A stretch of DNA of 64,000 nucleotides from Priestia iocasae (GCF_016909075.1 NZ_JAFBFC010000007.1:152229-216228), one strand, 5' to 3'. Numbered from the stretch's first letter, positions 18,161-27,414 are shown. Program-made: numbers and translations. Notes: a model not told the origin generated them from the sequence alone.

Positions 18161-19657
18161 ATGTTTTCAGTCGTAAATCACTATGAAGTTCATCAACCAG
18201 CAGAAGGATTGGTTGTTGGTGTTTTTAATCAAAATCAGCAATTGAGTGGAGTAATAGGTGAAATTGATGCACAGTTAAACGGCCATATTATGATGCTTAT
18301 TAAAGAAGGAGACGTATCCGTTAAATTAAAAAAAATATCAAAAGTACATACGTTTCATAAAATAGGGGCAAAACGTTTATATTTTGTTGGGTTAGGAAAA
18401 AAACAAGCCTTAACAGCAGAAGCACTTCAAGAGTCATTAGGAACGCTGTTCAAAACATTGAAAGAAGATCGGTTAAAAGAAGTGACGATTGCATTAGATA
18501 CCTTTGTAACAGATCGTATTGATGTAGAGCAAGCAGCTCATTTACTTGCGGAAGCACAGCCTATTTCTACGTATCAGTTTGCCGATTATAAAAAGAAATC
18601 AAATGAACCAGAAAAGCATCTTGAGAAAGTAGACGTGTTAACCGAGGCGGATGAACAAGCTATTTTAAACAACTTAACAACAGGATATACATATGGAAAA
18701 GCAACCAATTCTGCACGTACACTGGTCAATTTGCCAGGTAATATGCTAACAGCGACAGATATGGCAAACTATGCGGTCGAGCTAGCTAGAAAATATGAAT
18801 TTGAATATGAAATTTTAGAAAAAGATGAAATGGAAAAGCTAGGAATGGGTGCATTTTTAGCGGTTAATAAAGGATCTGTGGAGCCTCCTAAAATGATTGT
18901 CTTAAAATATCAAGGAAAAGATCAATGGGAAGATGTCATTGGTTTGATTGGAAAAGGAATTACCTTTGATACAGGCGGATATTCGATTAAGCCTAAGGAT
19001 GGAATTGTAGGGATGAAAACAGATATGGGAGGCGCTGCATCTGTATTAGGTGCGATGGAAATTATCGGTGAGCTTCGTCCAAAACAAAACGTAGTCGCTG
19101 TGATTCCATCGACAGACAATATGATTAGCGGCGCTGCATTAAAGCCAGATGATGTGATTACAGCAATGAGTGGAAAAACAATTGAAGTCTTAAATACGGA
19201 TGCTGAAGGGCGCTTAGCACTTGCTGATGCGATTACGTATGCCAAGCATCATGGTGCAGAGTATCTTGTGGATGTTGCAACATTAACAGGTGGCGTTATT
19301 ATTGCGCTTGGTACACACATTACAGGAGCAATGACAAATAATGAGCAGCTTTTTGAGCAACTAGTAGAAGCAAGTTCCGAAGCAGGTGAACCAATTTGGC
19401 GTTTACCAATTACAGAAAAAGATAAAAAGCGTGTTCGCAATAGCAAAGTAGCGGATTTAAATAATTCACCTGGTCGTGAAGGTCATGCGATTATGGCTGG
19501 AACATTTATTGGGGAATTTGCAGAAGATACACCGTGGGTTCACTTAGATATCGCAGGTACTGCCACCACTTCATCGGCTCACGAATTAGGTCCAGCAGGA
19601 GCAACTGGCGTCATGGTTCGTACGTTAGCAGACTTTGTAGACAGATTTGAAAAGTAA
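18161..19657 (+). CDS. pepA: Leucyl (cytosol) aminopeptidase, M17 family
   Basis: 498 residues, full length. The C-terminal catalytic domain holds [18 protein letters not shown] (metal ligands K and D), MKTDMGGAA and the M17 signature [13 protein letters not shown] (D and E ligands, catalytic R). The N-terminal about 170 residues form the macro-like domain. A two-zinc enzyme releases N-terminal residues from peptides in the cytosol. This is B. subtilis YuiE. GGAGGATTC precedes the ATG. Confidence 0.95.
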   Translation: MFSVVNHYEVHQPAEGLVVGVFNQNQQLSGVIGEIDAQLNGHIMMLIKEGDVSVKLKKISKVHTFHKIGAKRLYFVGLGKKQALTAEALQESLGTLFKTLKEDRLKEVTIALDTFVTDRIDVEQAAHLLAEAQPISTYQFADYKKKSNEPEKHLEKVDVLTEADEQAILNNLTTGYTYGKATNSARTLVNLPGNMLTATDMANYAVELARKYEFEYEILEKDEMEKLGMGAFLAVNKGSVEPPKMIVLKYQGKDQWEDVIGLIGKGITFDTGGYSIKPKDGIVGMKTDMGGAASVLGAMEIIGELRPKQNVVAVIPSTDNMISGAALKPDDVITAMSGKTIEVLNTDAEGRLALADAITYAKHHGAEYLVDVATLTGGVIIALGTHITGAMTNNEQLFEQLVEASSEAGEPIWRLPITEKDKKRVRNSKVADLNNSPGREGHAIMAGTFIGEFAEDTPWVHLDIAGTATTSSAHELGPAGATGVMVRTLADFVDRFEK

Positions 19658-19669
19658 GGTTTTTGGATG

Positions 19670-19709
19670 TTTTTGATTACGGGCACTTCGGCTTGCCCGT
19701 AATCAAAAA
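19670..19709. terminator. Bidirectional terminator between pepA and the methyltransferase gene
   Basis: TTTTTGATTACGGGCA and TGCCCGTAATCAAAAA form a perfect 16-bp stem around CTTCGGCT. The T-tract of each strand lies inside the stem. Confidence 0.8.
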
Positions 19710-19721
19710 TAGATAAGCGAT

Positions 19722-20708
19722 TTATCTCTCCATCATGATACGGTACCATCCACCTTCTTTAACAAGCGGTCGGAATTCTTTTACGGTTAAGCCTGCACGA
19801 GCAGCTAATTGATTAATCTCTTTTTCAGTTGGCACGGGGTATAAGTTATCGAATGCCGTAAAAAAACTATTAAATACACTGGAAAATTGCTTACCGTGCT
19901 TAGGGTTTTGAATAGGAGTAATCACTGAAATCACACCTTTGTCATGCAACCAGCTACTTAGCTGATGAAACAAGGATTGTCGATCGTTTAAAGAAATATA
20001 ATGGAGCAAATTATTGACTAGCACAAGATCGACTTTTTCATCTGGTGTCCAAGTGTTACCGTCTTGGCACTTAATTTCTATGTTGTTAAAATCTTTACAG
20101 CGGTTTATCGCTTCTTTCGCTACATCATCATTTAACTCTATACCAATCATTTGAACATCGGGAAACTCACCAGCTAAACGCTGTAAATAACCACCATGTC
20201 CACAACCTACATCAATTAAAGATTGAATATTTTGTTTTTTTATCATGCGAGAAAGTGTAGGTAAAGCTAATTGTTCTAACAGCGACGAAGTTTGAGCGAC
20301 CGTTTCACCATGTTCATCATGATCGAATGTTTGTTTTTGGCTTTTTTTCATTATGTCTGGATAGCTTAATAGTGTTGGGATATGAAGCTCCATCATTTCT
20401 TTTAAAATTACACCAGTAGAACGAGGGTTACTCTTGCTAGAAGGAAGCATAAAGCTTCTCACCGTTTTAAATCGCCCCTTCGACAAAGCTTTCATATACT
20501 TGATTGAGATACCGACTTCAACCCACCGTTGAAGTAAATCTTCTCGCAATGATTTTTTGTAAGCAACTTCTTCAATCGTTATGGGCTTTTTAAAAGATTC
20601 ATATAAATCTAGTTCATAGCCTACATAAGCATGCCAACTGTACAAAAAAGGCATATTCCTCTTCATCCATCCTCTTGCTTTAAAAACTCGAAGATACTCG
20701 TTAATCAT
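19722..20708 (-). CDS. Class I SAM-dependent methyltransferase (O-methyltransferase-like)
   Basis: 328 residues. SAM motif I is SLIDVGCGHGGYLQRLAG (about 163-180), with acidic IGIELND closing strand 2 and VDLVLVNNLLHYI as the post-motif. The first about 90 residues (ITIEEVAYKKSLREDLLQRW) resemble the winged-helix dimerisation domain of small-molecule O-methyltransferases. It probably methylates a small aromatic or quinoid compound, but the substrate is unknown. Its ATG overlaps the end of the upstream flavin monooxygenase gene by eight bases (ATGATTAA), which couples their translation. I do not know these two genes between yuiE and yuiF in B. subtilis. Confidence 0.82.
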   Translation of the reverse strand: MINEYLRVFKARGWMKRNMPFLYSWHAYVGYELDLYESFKKPITIEEVAYKKSLREDLLQRWVEVGISIKYMKALSKGRFKTVRSFMLPSSKSNPRSTGVILKEMMELHIPTLLSYPDIMKKSQKQTFDHDEHGETVAQTSSLLEQLALPTLSRMIKKQNIQSLIDVGCGHGGYLQRLAGEFPDVQMIGIELNDDVAKEAINRCKDFNNIEIKCQDGNTWTPDEKVDLVLVNNLLHYISLNDRQSLFHQLSSWLHDKGVISVITPIQNPKHGKQFSSVFNSFFTAFDNLYPVPTEKEINQLAARAGLTVKEFRPLVKEGGWYRIMMER

Positions 20709-22026
20709 GTGTATTCACTCCTTTTATTTTCCATGGATAATCATCTGCTGTATGAAAGAAATAATGATTTCCTTTTGTCGCTAACTTTGTATTCTTTCTT
20801 GGAGGAAAAAGCCCAATTTGAATGAAGCGATCGACAATATTTTCTTTCCATAACCCGAGTCCGGAGATATTTAGCATTTGCTTTGTATGAAGCTTTGAAT
20901 CAGTCGTCATTTGCTTCATTACTCGATAACGAACGGTCGTAAATGATTTAAATGGTTTTGAGTAGGCAAGGGCAGATAAATGGCTAATCTTTAATATTTC
21001 TTTTGTACGGGGCTTCCTTACTTTCTCGTACCATGTTAAATAGGAATGATCTGTGAGATTGTGTTTATACATCCAGCAAAGAAGTTCTCCTAATACATCG
21101 CCATCTTGAATAGCTAGATTCATGCCTTCACCTGCCATTGGATGCACACTATGAGCAGCATCGCCAAGGATGGCTATGTTATCTTTTACGTATTGATCTG
21201 CGTGAAAATGAACAGGAATCATAAGTTGAATTAACTTCCAATCGGTTAGTTGTGTCACATAACCATCTAACTCTGGACAAAGCTCTATATATTTTTGATG
21301 AAGAAAAGATATTTCTTTTTGACGAATGTTTTTATACTCTCCTGACGGAATTAAATAGACTGTTCGCACCATGTTGTTAGGTAAAGGAAAGAGACCTAAA
21401 AACGTATCGGGAGTTGAAATGATTTTTCCTTCCGTCATAGAAGGGGGTCTTGGAAATGTGACGGTTAAAAAGTGATGGTCATACGTATGTTCTTTTCGAT
21501 TCACGTTCATTTCTTCACGTGTTTTCGATTTCCTACCTTCAGCGCCAATGTAAAAATCAGCTTGTATGTCAATTTCTCCATTAGCCATTTTTAATCGTGC
21601 GCCATTTTTATGAAAACCTTGAAAACGGGCAGGTTGTAGATAATGAAAGCTTGGATAAGCTTGTGCTTCTTTTAATAGTACGTCTTTTAACTCTTCGTGA
21701 GGAGTCATGAATGCATAGTTAAAAGGGTAATCAATGACATCATAACTCATCTTTGTTTGTCCAATTTTTTTAACGTCATTTTGTTCGGTTATCATTTCAA
21801 TCACATCAATATGATTAATTTTATGGGAGATGCGTTGAACGCGACCAAAGATACCCATTCGATGAAAAATGTCTAAGCTTTTAGGTTGTAGCAATTCTCC
21901 TTTATAGGAATGAGAAGGTCCTTTTAATTGTTCGGCAACGCATACATCAATACCGCACTTTGCTAGTTTTAGTGCGACGGTTAATCCGCCAATTCCTCCA
22001 CCATGTATCAAGACATTTGTTTTCAA
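20701..22026 (-). CDS. Class A FAD-dependent monooxygenase (UbiH/PHBH-like hydroxylase)
   Basis: 441 residues from the TTG at 22026, which has GGTGGTGATTG upstream. The open frame extends 13 codons further without a ribosome site. FAD-binding GxGxxG is at residues 9-14 (IHGGGIGGLTVALKLA) and the GD motif at 287-296 (LGDAAHSVHPMAGEG). The middle fingerprint reads GAEGRKSKTR (161-170), with Glu in place of the usual Asp of the DG motif. These enzymes hydroxylate aromatic or isoprenoid rings with O2 and NAD(P)H. It is coupled to the downstream methyltransferase, suggesting hydroxylation followed by O-methylation. Geranylgeranyl reductase-like activity is an alternative. Confidence 0.82.
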   Translation of the reverse strand: MKTNVLIHGGGIGGLTVALKLAKCGIDVCVAEQLKGPSHSYKGELLQPKSLDIFHRMGIFGRVQRISHKINHIDVIEMITEQNDVKKIGQTKMSYDVIDYPFNYAFMTPHEELKDVLLKEAQAYPSFHYLQPARFQGFHKNGARLKMANGEIDIQADFYIGAEGRKSKTREEMNVNRKEHTYDHHFLTVTFPRPPSMTEGKIISTPDTFLGLFPLPNNMVRTVYLIPSGEYKNIRQKEISFLHQKYIELCPELDGYVTQLTDWKLIQLMIPVHFHADQYVKDNIAILGDAAHSVHPMAGEGMNLAIQDGDVLGELLCWMYKHNLTDHSYLTWYEKVRKPRTKEILKISHLSALAYSKPFKSFTTVRYRVMKQMTTDSKLHTKQMLNISGLGLWKENIVDRFIQIGLFPPRKNTKLATKGNHYFFHTADDYPWKIKGVNTHD

Positions 22027-22201
22027 ACAATCACCACCTATGTATGTATTTTCCACTTGCTTCAATATTCAAACTTATAAACTCTCTTTACAATAGATAG
22101 CTTACTTAGATTTACCATTGACATTTTTATATTTCGTACTATAATGAGTTTATTGATTTAATTCTCTAACGATTTAGCACACTAAAGATTTTGGGGGTTT
22201 C

Positions 22202-23521
22202 ATGATGAATGCAGTTATCATCGCCGTACTCGTTATGTTAGTGCTTAGCTTATTACGAGTGAATGTGGTATTTTCACTTGCAATTGGGGCATTAGCAGGA
22301 GGACTTACAGGCGGTTTAGGATTAGATAAAACAGTAGAAGTATATACAAGTGGTTTAGGTAACAGTGCTTCGGTCGCCTTAAGCTATGCTTTATTAGGAG
22401 GCTTTGCTGTAGCGGTATCAAAAACAGGACTACCTGATGCGGTTGTAAGGCTAGCGCTGAAGATTGTAAGTAAAAAAGGTGATACAAAAAGAAAAGCACT
22501 TTCAAAAGTACTTATTGTCCTTATTGTCTTAATTATTTCATGCTTTTCACAAAACTTAATTCCTGTTCACATTGCGTTTATTCCATTACTCATTCCACCT
22601 TTATTAAAGGTGTTCAACGAGCTACAGTTTGATCGTAGGCTCATTGCAACAGTTATTGCGTTTGGACTTATTACTCCTTATATGTTCTTACCTTATGGGT
22701 TTGGTAGTATCTATCATGATATTGTACGTGGAAACATTGAACAAAATGGTTTAACGATTTCGTCAAGTGACATTCCAGTGGCCATGGCTTTACCTGCATT
22801 AGGCATGTTATTGGGCTTACTGATAGCAGCATTCATTTCATATCGAAAACCTAGAGTATATAATGATATTGAAATTGCTGAACAAGAAGAAGGACAACAC
22901 TATACGACAAGAGGTATTTTATTTTCTCTTGCAGCCATTATTGTTGCACTAGTTGTTCAAATTCAACTAGACTCTATGATTTTTGGAGCGTTAGCAGGGA
23001 TTGTCATTGTGTATTTTAGTGGTGCAATTAAGTGGAATGAAGCAGATGCACTTCTAACAGGTGGTATGCGAATGATGGCATTTATCGGATTTGTCATGAT
23101 TTCAGCAGCAGGCTTTGCGAGCGTTGTACAAGAAACTGGTCACGTGGAGACGTTAGTGGAAAGTGCAGCAGATGTCATTGGTGGTAACAAGTCACTAGGA
23201 GCACTTGCTATGTTATTAGTAGGTCTACTTATTACAATGGGAATTGGTTCATCATTTTCCACGATTCCAATCATTGCTACGATCTTTGTACCGTTATGTA
23301 TGCAATTAGGAATGAGTCCTTTAGCAACCATTGCTATTATTGGAACAGCTGGTGCTCTTGGTGATGCTGGCTCACCAGCATCAGATAGTACATTAGGACC
23401 TACATCAGGATTAAATGTAGACGGACAGCATAATCATATTTGGGAAACTTGTGTTCCAACATTTCTACACTATAACATTCCATTAATTATTTTCGGTTGG
23501 TTAGCGGCTGTTATTTTATAA
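22202..23521 (+). CDS. yuiF: YuiF, NhaC-type Na+/H+ antiporter family permease
   Basis: 439 residues, about 11-12 hydrophobic spans. Family features include LSYALLGGFAVAVSKTGLP, MAFIGFVMISAAGFASVVQ and GTAGALGDAGSPASDSTLGP. It is annotated by homology as an amino-acid permease or sodium/proton antiporter of the NhaC/ArsB-like group, and its substrate is not proven. GGGGG precedes tandem ATGs at 22202/22205. It is divergent from the monooxygenase pair and has its own terminator. Confidence 0.88.
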   Translation: MMNAVIIAVLVMLVLSLLRVNVVFSLAIGALAGGLTGGLGLDKTVEVYTSGLGNSASVALSYALLGGFAVAVSKTGLPDAVVRLALKIVSKKGDTKRKALSKVLIVLIVLIISCFSQNLIPVHIAFIPLLIPPLLKVFNELQFDRRLIATVIAFGLITPYMFLPYGFGSIYHDIVRGNIEQNGLTISSSDIPVAMALPALGMLLGLLIAAFISYRKPRVYNDIEIAEQEEGQHYTTRGILFSLAAIIVALVVQIQLDSMIFGALAGIVIVYFSGAIKWNEADALLTGGMRMMAFIGFVMISAAGFASVVQETGHVETLVESAADVIGGNKSLGALAMLLVGLLITMGIGSSFSTIPIIATIFVPLCMQLGMSPLATIAIIGTAGALGDAGSPASDSTLGPTSGLNVDGQHNHIWETCVPTFLHYNIPLIIFGWLAAVIL

Positions 23522-23562
23522 AAAAGCAAGACTTTACAAGTGTTTGTAAAGTCTTGCTTTTT
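23521..23562. terminator. Bidirectional terminator after yuiF
   Basis: AAAAAGCAAGACTTTACAA and TTGTAAAGTCTTGCTTTTT form a perfect 19-bp stem with a 4-base loop. It serves yuiF and the convergent small gene. Confidence 0.93.
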
Positions 23563-23754
23563 TTATTTTTGCTCAAGAATATTAGCTGTACCGCTGCATT
23601 GACCTAATGCGCTTTCAACTGCTTGCAAAGATTGTTCGATTCGTTGGCGATTTCCTTGTTCCTCAACCGTTTGTAGAGCACTTTGTAAGCAAGTTTTGGC
23701 TTCATTAAGTGCAGTACAAGAGTCTTGAACATACCCTCTAGCATTTTTTTGCAT
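23563..23754 (-). CDS. Small hypothetical helical protein with three cysteines
   Basis: 63 residues, predicted almost entirely helical (two or three amphipathic helices). Cysteines are in QDSCTALNEAKTCLQS and LGQCSGTANILEQK. An excellent AAAGGAGGA precedes the ATG. I do not recognise the family. It has no signal peptide and no membrane span. Confidence 0.65.
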   Translation of the reverse strand: MQKNARGYVQDSCTALNEAKTCLQSALQTVEEQGNRQRIEQSLQAVESALGQCSGTANILEQK

Positions 23755-23850
23755 AACGGATTCCTCCTTTAATGATTCGATTATAGTATGAGTTTATTTT
23801 TGGAATTTATGAGTAGAAGATTGAACAAGTTGTCCTATGTAAGCAATATA

Positions 23851-23885
23851 AAAAGGAGCTGTTTTTTTCTTACAGCTCCTTTTTT
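23851..23885 (-). terminator. Terminator of the HD-domain gene
   Basis: AAAAGGAGCTGT and ACAGCTCCTTTTTT form a 12-bp stem with a T-rich loop. On the minus strand it follows the HD gene stop and ends in TTTTTATA. Confidence 0.8.
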
Positions 23886-24420
23886 AACCTAGGCGTTTAA
23901 AATGCGTGACTTTTAAGGTTTTTTCAACTTTTTCATCTAATCTTTTAATTTGTTTTATGGCTTGGTGATGATCGATATGACGATAGTGATGATTTCCTCC
24001 AGGTTCTTCGTCTGCTTCGTCTGCTAATCGTACAACGGTCTGCAACGGACGTTTCTGGAGCTCACCTTCAGGAAGATAGGAATCTGTATGAAGTAGGATT
24101 GCTAGGGCAATCTCTTTTGCATGCTGTGGATTTTCACCGAGCCTAATTAATAGCTTATGAGCACGCTCCGCACCTTTAATTGCGTGAATATCATTTTTCT
24201 TATATTTTTCATAATCCCATTGGCCATCTGTATACCATTCATAATGACCGATATCATGTAATAGAGCTGCTTTTGTGGCTAAGTCTGGATTAACATTAAA
24301 TTGTTTAGAAAGGCGAAGAGCGTGATATGCAACGGAAATAGCGTGAGCTACACCAGATCTCGTTAAATACTTTTGAGCAATTGGATGTGTGAAGATCTCA
24401 AGTAACGTAACATTTCTCAT
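23884..24420 (-). CDS. HD-domain phosphohydrolase
   Basis: 178 residues. HD superfamily metal ligands: H in SVAYHALRLSK, HD in KAALLHDIGHYEWY, H in AILLHTDSYLP and D in VRLADEADEEPGG. Such proteins hydrolyse nucleotides or phosphate esters, with the substrate unknown here. The start at ATG 24420 follows AGGAGGGTC. The upstream frame to 24465 contains that site. Transcribed alone. Confidence 0.82.
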   Translation of the reverse strand: MRNVTLLEIFTHPIAQKYLTRSGVAHAISVAYHALRLSKQFNVNPDLATKAALLHDIGHYEWYTDGQWDYEKYKKNDIHAIKGAERAHKLLIRLGENPQHAKEIALAILLHTDSYLPEGELQKRPLQTVVRLADEADEEPGGNHHYRHIDHHQAIKQIKRLDEKVEKTLKVTHFKRLG

Positions 24421-24630
24421 CGTATAGACCCTCCTATATAAAATAGTGTGAAAGATATATTTCAAACAACACTATCATATTTGTTAAATAAATACAACAA
24501 GGGTGTAATCAGTTTTTACATGTGTTTTTATTCCATATTATCTATAGTATTCTTCAAAAACTAAAAGGGACCGTCCAACTTTTTATTTTTGATGGTAAAA
24601 GGTTAAAACATGAAGGGTTTGAAAGATGTT

Positions 24631-25011
24631 TTACCACTTAATTGCTAATGTAATGTGACAGCAGTCAAAGTCATCTCTGTTAAATAAGAAGAGAATCCGG
24701 ATATTATCTGGATTAAAAGAAACATCAACATCAGATTGAACACCAGTCGATTTAATGAGCCTTTGAACTTCATTTTTATTTGACTGTTGTGCGGCTTCTT
24801 TCATTTTATAGGGCAAATCTTTTTGTCCATTCATTTTTTCAACAAACAAGCTAACATCGGCTAGCGCTTTAGGCATTATTTTAAGAGATCGTTTAAATGT
24901 AGAAGTATCCACTGGAGGAAAATCTCTCGTGAAGTAGAAAGAGTGTGGTCTGTATTGATAAATGGGATAGGTGCATACAAAAGGAAAAGAGGGGTATGTA
25001 TATCTATTCAT
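24631..25011 (-). CDS. YuzC-like protein (spore-associated, function unknown)
   Basis: 126 residues. The Tyr/Pro/Phe-rich N-terminus (NRYTYPSFPFVCTYPIYQYR) is followed by FPPVDTSTFKRSLKIMPKAL and a basic helical core with KSTGVQSDVDVSFNPDNIRI. The layout resembles B. subtilis YuzC, reported as a spore coat-related protein, and YuzC lies near yuxO in that genome. I make this match from memory of the family. AAGGAG is well placed before the ATG. Confidence 0.55.
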   Translation of the reverse strand: MNRYTYPSFPFVCTYPIYQYRPHSFYFTRDFPPVDTSTFKRSLKIMPKALADVSLFVEKMNGQKDLPYKMKEAAQQSNKNEVQRLIKSTGVQSDVDVSFNPDNIRILFLFNRDDFDCCHITLAIKW

Positions 25012-25190
25012 ATGTGAAAGCGCTCCTTTTTAATAGAAGTAAGATTACTTTATGTATATATGTATTTCATTGAATTATTCGATATTCGGATGAGTAAATA
25101 GAGAGAGGAAGGGGTCTAAAAGGAGATAGTGGAAAGAATGGAGAAGTAAACGTATGATAGTTGTACACATTTAATAAAGGGGGAGAACCG

Positions 25191-25571
25191 ATGGAATTAA
25201 AAGATACATTAATGGAAGCGCTAGGAATTGAAATTACACATGTGAGTAGTGAGAGAGTGGAAGCCACTATGCCAGTGGACGGTCGAACTAGACAGCCGTT
25301 CGGGCTATTACACGGGGGAGCTTCGGTCGCATTAGCAGAAACAGTAGCAAGCATTGGAGGATTTGCATCGATTGATCAAGATCGTGAAGCATGTGTAGGT
25401 TTAGAAATTAATGCGAATCATATTCGCGCAAAAAAAGATGGAATCGTCACCGCAATCGCTACACCTTTACATAAAGGCAAGAAAACCATGATATGGGAAG
25501 TAAAGATTGTCGACGAACAGCAAAAGTTAATATGTATTTCTAGATGTACGTTAGCTGTATTAACTAAATAA
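25191..25571 (+). CDS. yuxO: YuxO/MenI-type hotdog thioesterase
   Basis: 126 residues. The PaaI-type hotdog signature GRTRQPFGLLHGGASVALAETVAS includes the catalytic Glu in ALAETVAS. Relatives hydrolyse 1,4-dihydroxy-2-naphthoyl-CoA in menaquinone synthesis, and others act on other aryl-CoAs. The ATG at 25191 has AAAGGGGGAG seven bases before it. In B. subtilis this gene adjoins the mrp operon and comA. Here it lies about 13 kb from mrp. Confidence 0.85.
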   Translation: MELKDTLMEALGIEITHVSSERVEATMPVDGRTRQPFGLLHGGASVALAETVASIGGFASIDQDREACVGLEINANHIRAKKDGIVTAIATPLHKGKKTMIWEVKIVDEQQKLICISRCTLAVLTK

Positions 25572-25621
25572 GAAAGAGCTGCCTCGAAAAGAGTAGAACT
25601 TTCGATTTGATTTCAACAATG

Positions 25622-25670
25622 AACTCCCTTGCTTAATCTAGTTAACATGAATAGATGGAGCAAGGGAGTT
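25622..25670. repeat. Dispersed inverted-repeat element, copy 2
   Basis: AACTCCCTTGC (25622-25632) and GCAAGGGAGTT (25660-25670) are perfect arms. The loop begins TTAATCTAGTTAAC, matching the loop of the element at 16951-17015. It lies 50 bases after yuxO, again at a 3' end. Confidence 0.6.
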
Positions 25671-25958
25671 TATTTATAGCCTTTATGAAGCCTAAGAACC
25701 CCTTTTTATACATAAATATCCTTTACTAATGTATGGTTTCATCATCAAAAAAAATAAAAATTATAGAAATAAGGCAATCATACCAATCATTTAGACACGC
25801 TTCTGAATAAAGTAGTGTAAGAAAAAAATTTTATTGTATAATAAATGAATATTTAGAATATTTTAATGTGTATGTAAAAAAGAGGCCTATATTAATAAAT
25901 GTCATGATATAATAAAAGTAACGATTATGTACGAATAAAGGTGAAAGAGGTGAAAAAA
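25671..25958. other. AT-rich intergenic stretch before kapD
   Basis: The yuxO-kapD gap holds the repeat copy at its left side. The rest is AT-rich, with two TATAAT hexamers (25837-25842 and 25908-25913), neither with a convincing -35. I see no gene or RNA in it. Confidence 0.4.
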
Positions 25959-26582
25959 GTGGACACGAATCAGCAACACTTGTTTATTGATTTTGAATTT
26001 ACAATGCCTGAGTCAAAGGGAAATCCAAAAGGTTTTTATCCAGAGATTATCGAAGTTGGGCTTGTGTTAGTCGTTAATCAAGAAATACGTGAAAGGTTTT
26101 CATCTTTTGTAAAACCGACACAATTTCCAACGTTAACTGAACGATGTAAAAACTTCTTAACTATTCAACAAGAGCAAGTTGATGACGGAATTAGTTTTGC
26201 GGAATTAATTAATCAGATGCTTCAATATGAAACTCAAACTTCAAGCACGATCATCACATGGGGAAACATGGATATGAAAGTATTAAAGCATAGCTGTCAA
26301 AAAAATAACCTTGTTTTTCCGTTCCAAGGAAAGCAAATTGACTTATCAATGGAGTATAAGCGCTTCTTTGGAGATCAAAACCAAACAGGGTTATGGAAAG
26401 CTGTTCAAGAGTATGGGAAAGAGGGAACAGGAAAACATCATTGTGCATTAGATGATGCGCTGACTACGTATAACATTTTTAAGTTAGTAGAGAATGACAA
26501 AAGGTATTTATCCAAGCCGGCTCCTACTACAATTGGAGATCGAATTGATTTCTCAAAAGTGTTAAATAAATTTGCTTTATAA
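25959..26582 (+). CDS. kapD: KapD, DEDDh 3'-5' exonuclease-like inhibitor of the KinA pathway
   Basis: 207 residues. The DEDDh exonuclease fold is intact: D11 and E13 in LFIDFEFTMPE, D in WGNMDMKVLKH, and H and D in HHCALDDALTTYNIF. In B. subtilis KapD inhibits the KinA route to sporulation, and nuclease activity is expected from the fold. Three in-frame GTGs occur. That at 25959 has AGAGGTG six bases upstream and gives a length close to the known 205. Convergent with kapB. Confidence 0.92.
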   Translation: MDTNQQHLFIDFEFTMPESKGNPKGFYPEIIEVGLVLVVNQEIRERFSSFVKPTQFPTLTERCKNFLTIQQEQVDDGISFAELINQMLQYETQTSSTIITWGNMDMKVLKHSCQKNNLVFPFQGKQIDLSMEYKRFFGDQNQTGLWKAVQEYGKEGTGKHHCALDDALTTYNIFKLVENDKRYLSKPAPTTIGDRIDFSKVLNKFAL

Positions 26583-26615
26583 AAGCCAAATCACCTATTA
26601 GTGAATTTGGCTTTT
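26581..26615. terminator. Bidirectional terminator between kapD and kapB
   Basis: AAAAGCCAAATCAC and GTGAATTTGGCTTTT pair with one bulged base. Confidence 0.8.
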
Positions 26616-26619
26616 ATCG

Positions 26620-27009
26620 TTAAGCGCGAAAATAATCAGCTTTTAGACTATTTAATCGTTGTTGGCTTTGCTTTGCATATTCGCTATCGTCTTGTTCAAG
26701 TGATTCATAAAGAGCGTCTATAGCTCCTTTTAAGGATGACTCATAATCGGGTACGTCTTCTTCATAAAGGTGAACCATTTGCTTTGGGATATTAGCTTGC
26801 TCACGAAAAGCTAATGCACGACGTTCATGAAAAAATGGTACGTCTGTTTGTTTCGGATTATGCAAATCTCCTTGTTGAGGGTGTCTTAGTACGGCTTTTA
26901 CACGTACTACATAATGTTGGTCACGAATAGCTGTAATTTCTCCAATATATTTCCCTGTTTTATAAATGGCTGACACGGTATCCCCTATTTTTAATTCTGT
27001 CTTGTTCAT
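26620..27009 (-). CDS. kapB: KapB, kinase-associated protein B
   Basis: 129 residues. The N-terminal KIGDTVSAIYKTGKYIGEIT is an SH3-like barrel, followed by VRVKAVLRHPQQGDLHNP and a helical acidic tail. KapB of B. subtilis supports KinB signalling in sporulation and is often called a lipoprotein. This copy has no signal peptide and no cysteine at all, so it is not lipidated by the usual route. AAGGAGTGAC precedes the ATG. Confidence 0.88.
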   Translation of the reverse strand: MNKTELKIGDTVSAIYKTGKYIGEITAIRDQHYVVRVKAVLRHPQQGDLHNPKQTDVPFFHERRALAFREQANIPKQMVHLYEEDVPDYESSLKGAIDALYESLEQDDSEYAKQSQQRLNSLKADYFRA

Positions 27010-27091
27010 AATCTTGTCACTCCTTAATTGTCCGATATAATGATAGTATAAAGGATATGGTAGATTGTATCATAATGAAAGGGTGTACAAA

Positions 27092-27301
27092 TTGATAACC
27101 ACGTTAATTCTACAGTTGTTTTTGTATTTTCCAGAAGACAAATCCGAATACCTTCCAGCTTCCATTACAATGGCCGTTTTTATTATTGGGGCGATTGTGA
27201 CGTGGAGAATTATCATTAAAGTATCAAAGAAAGAAGCGCAACAAGCAAAAGAATTTGAAGAAAAGCTAAAATTGAATAGTGAAAATGACAAGCTTTTGTA
27301 A
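27092..27301 (+). CDS. Small membrane protein, function unknown
   Basis: 69 residues from the TTG at 27092, which has AAAGGGTG about six bases before it. The frame opens earlier at 27065 without a ribosome site. A short hydrophobic N-terminus (LITTLILQLFLYF) and one clear span (SITMAVFIIGAIVTWRIII) are followed by a charged coil (KKEAQQAKEFEEKLK). Unrecognised family. Confidence 0.6.
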   Translation: MITTLILQLFLYFPEDKSEYLPASITMAVFIIGAIVTWRIIIKVSKKEAQQAKEFEEKLKLNSENDKLL

Positions 27302-27307
27302 ATAGAT

Positions 27308-27378
27308 AAAGCAGTTTTCTCAACGTTTAAAACGAGGTTCTCCTGGACAACCTATGTTGAGAAAACTGCTTTTTTGTC
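27308..27378 (+). terminator. Terminator with nested hairpin
   Basis: AAAGCAGTTTTCTCAAC (27308-27324) and GTTGAGAAAACTGCTTT (27356-27372) form a perfect 17-bp stem. Its 31-base loop holds a second hairpin, AGGTT...AACCT. A T-tract follows. Confidence 0.85.
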
Positions 27379-27414
27379 GCATTTATTCAAAAGATTGATG
27401 TAATGGAGGTTGTC

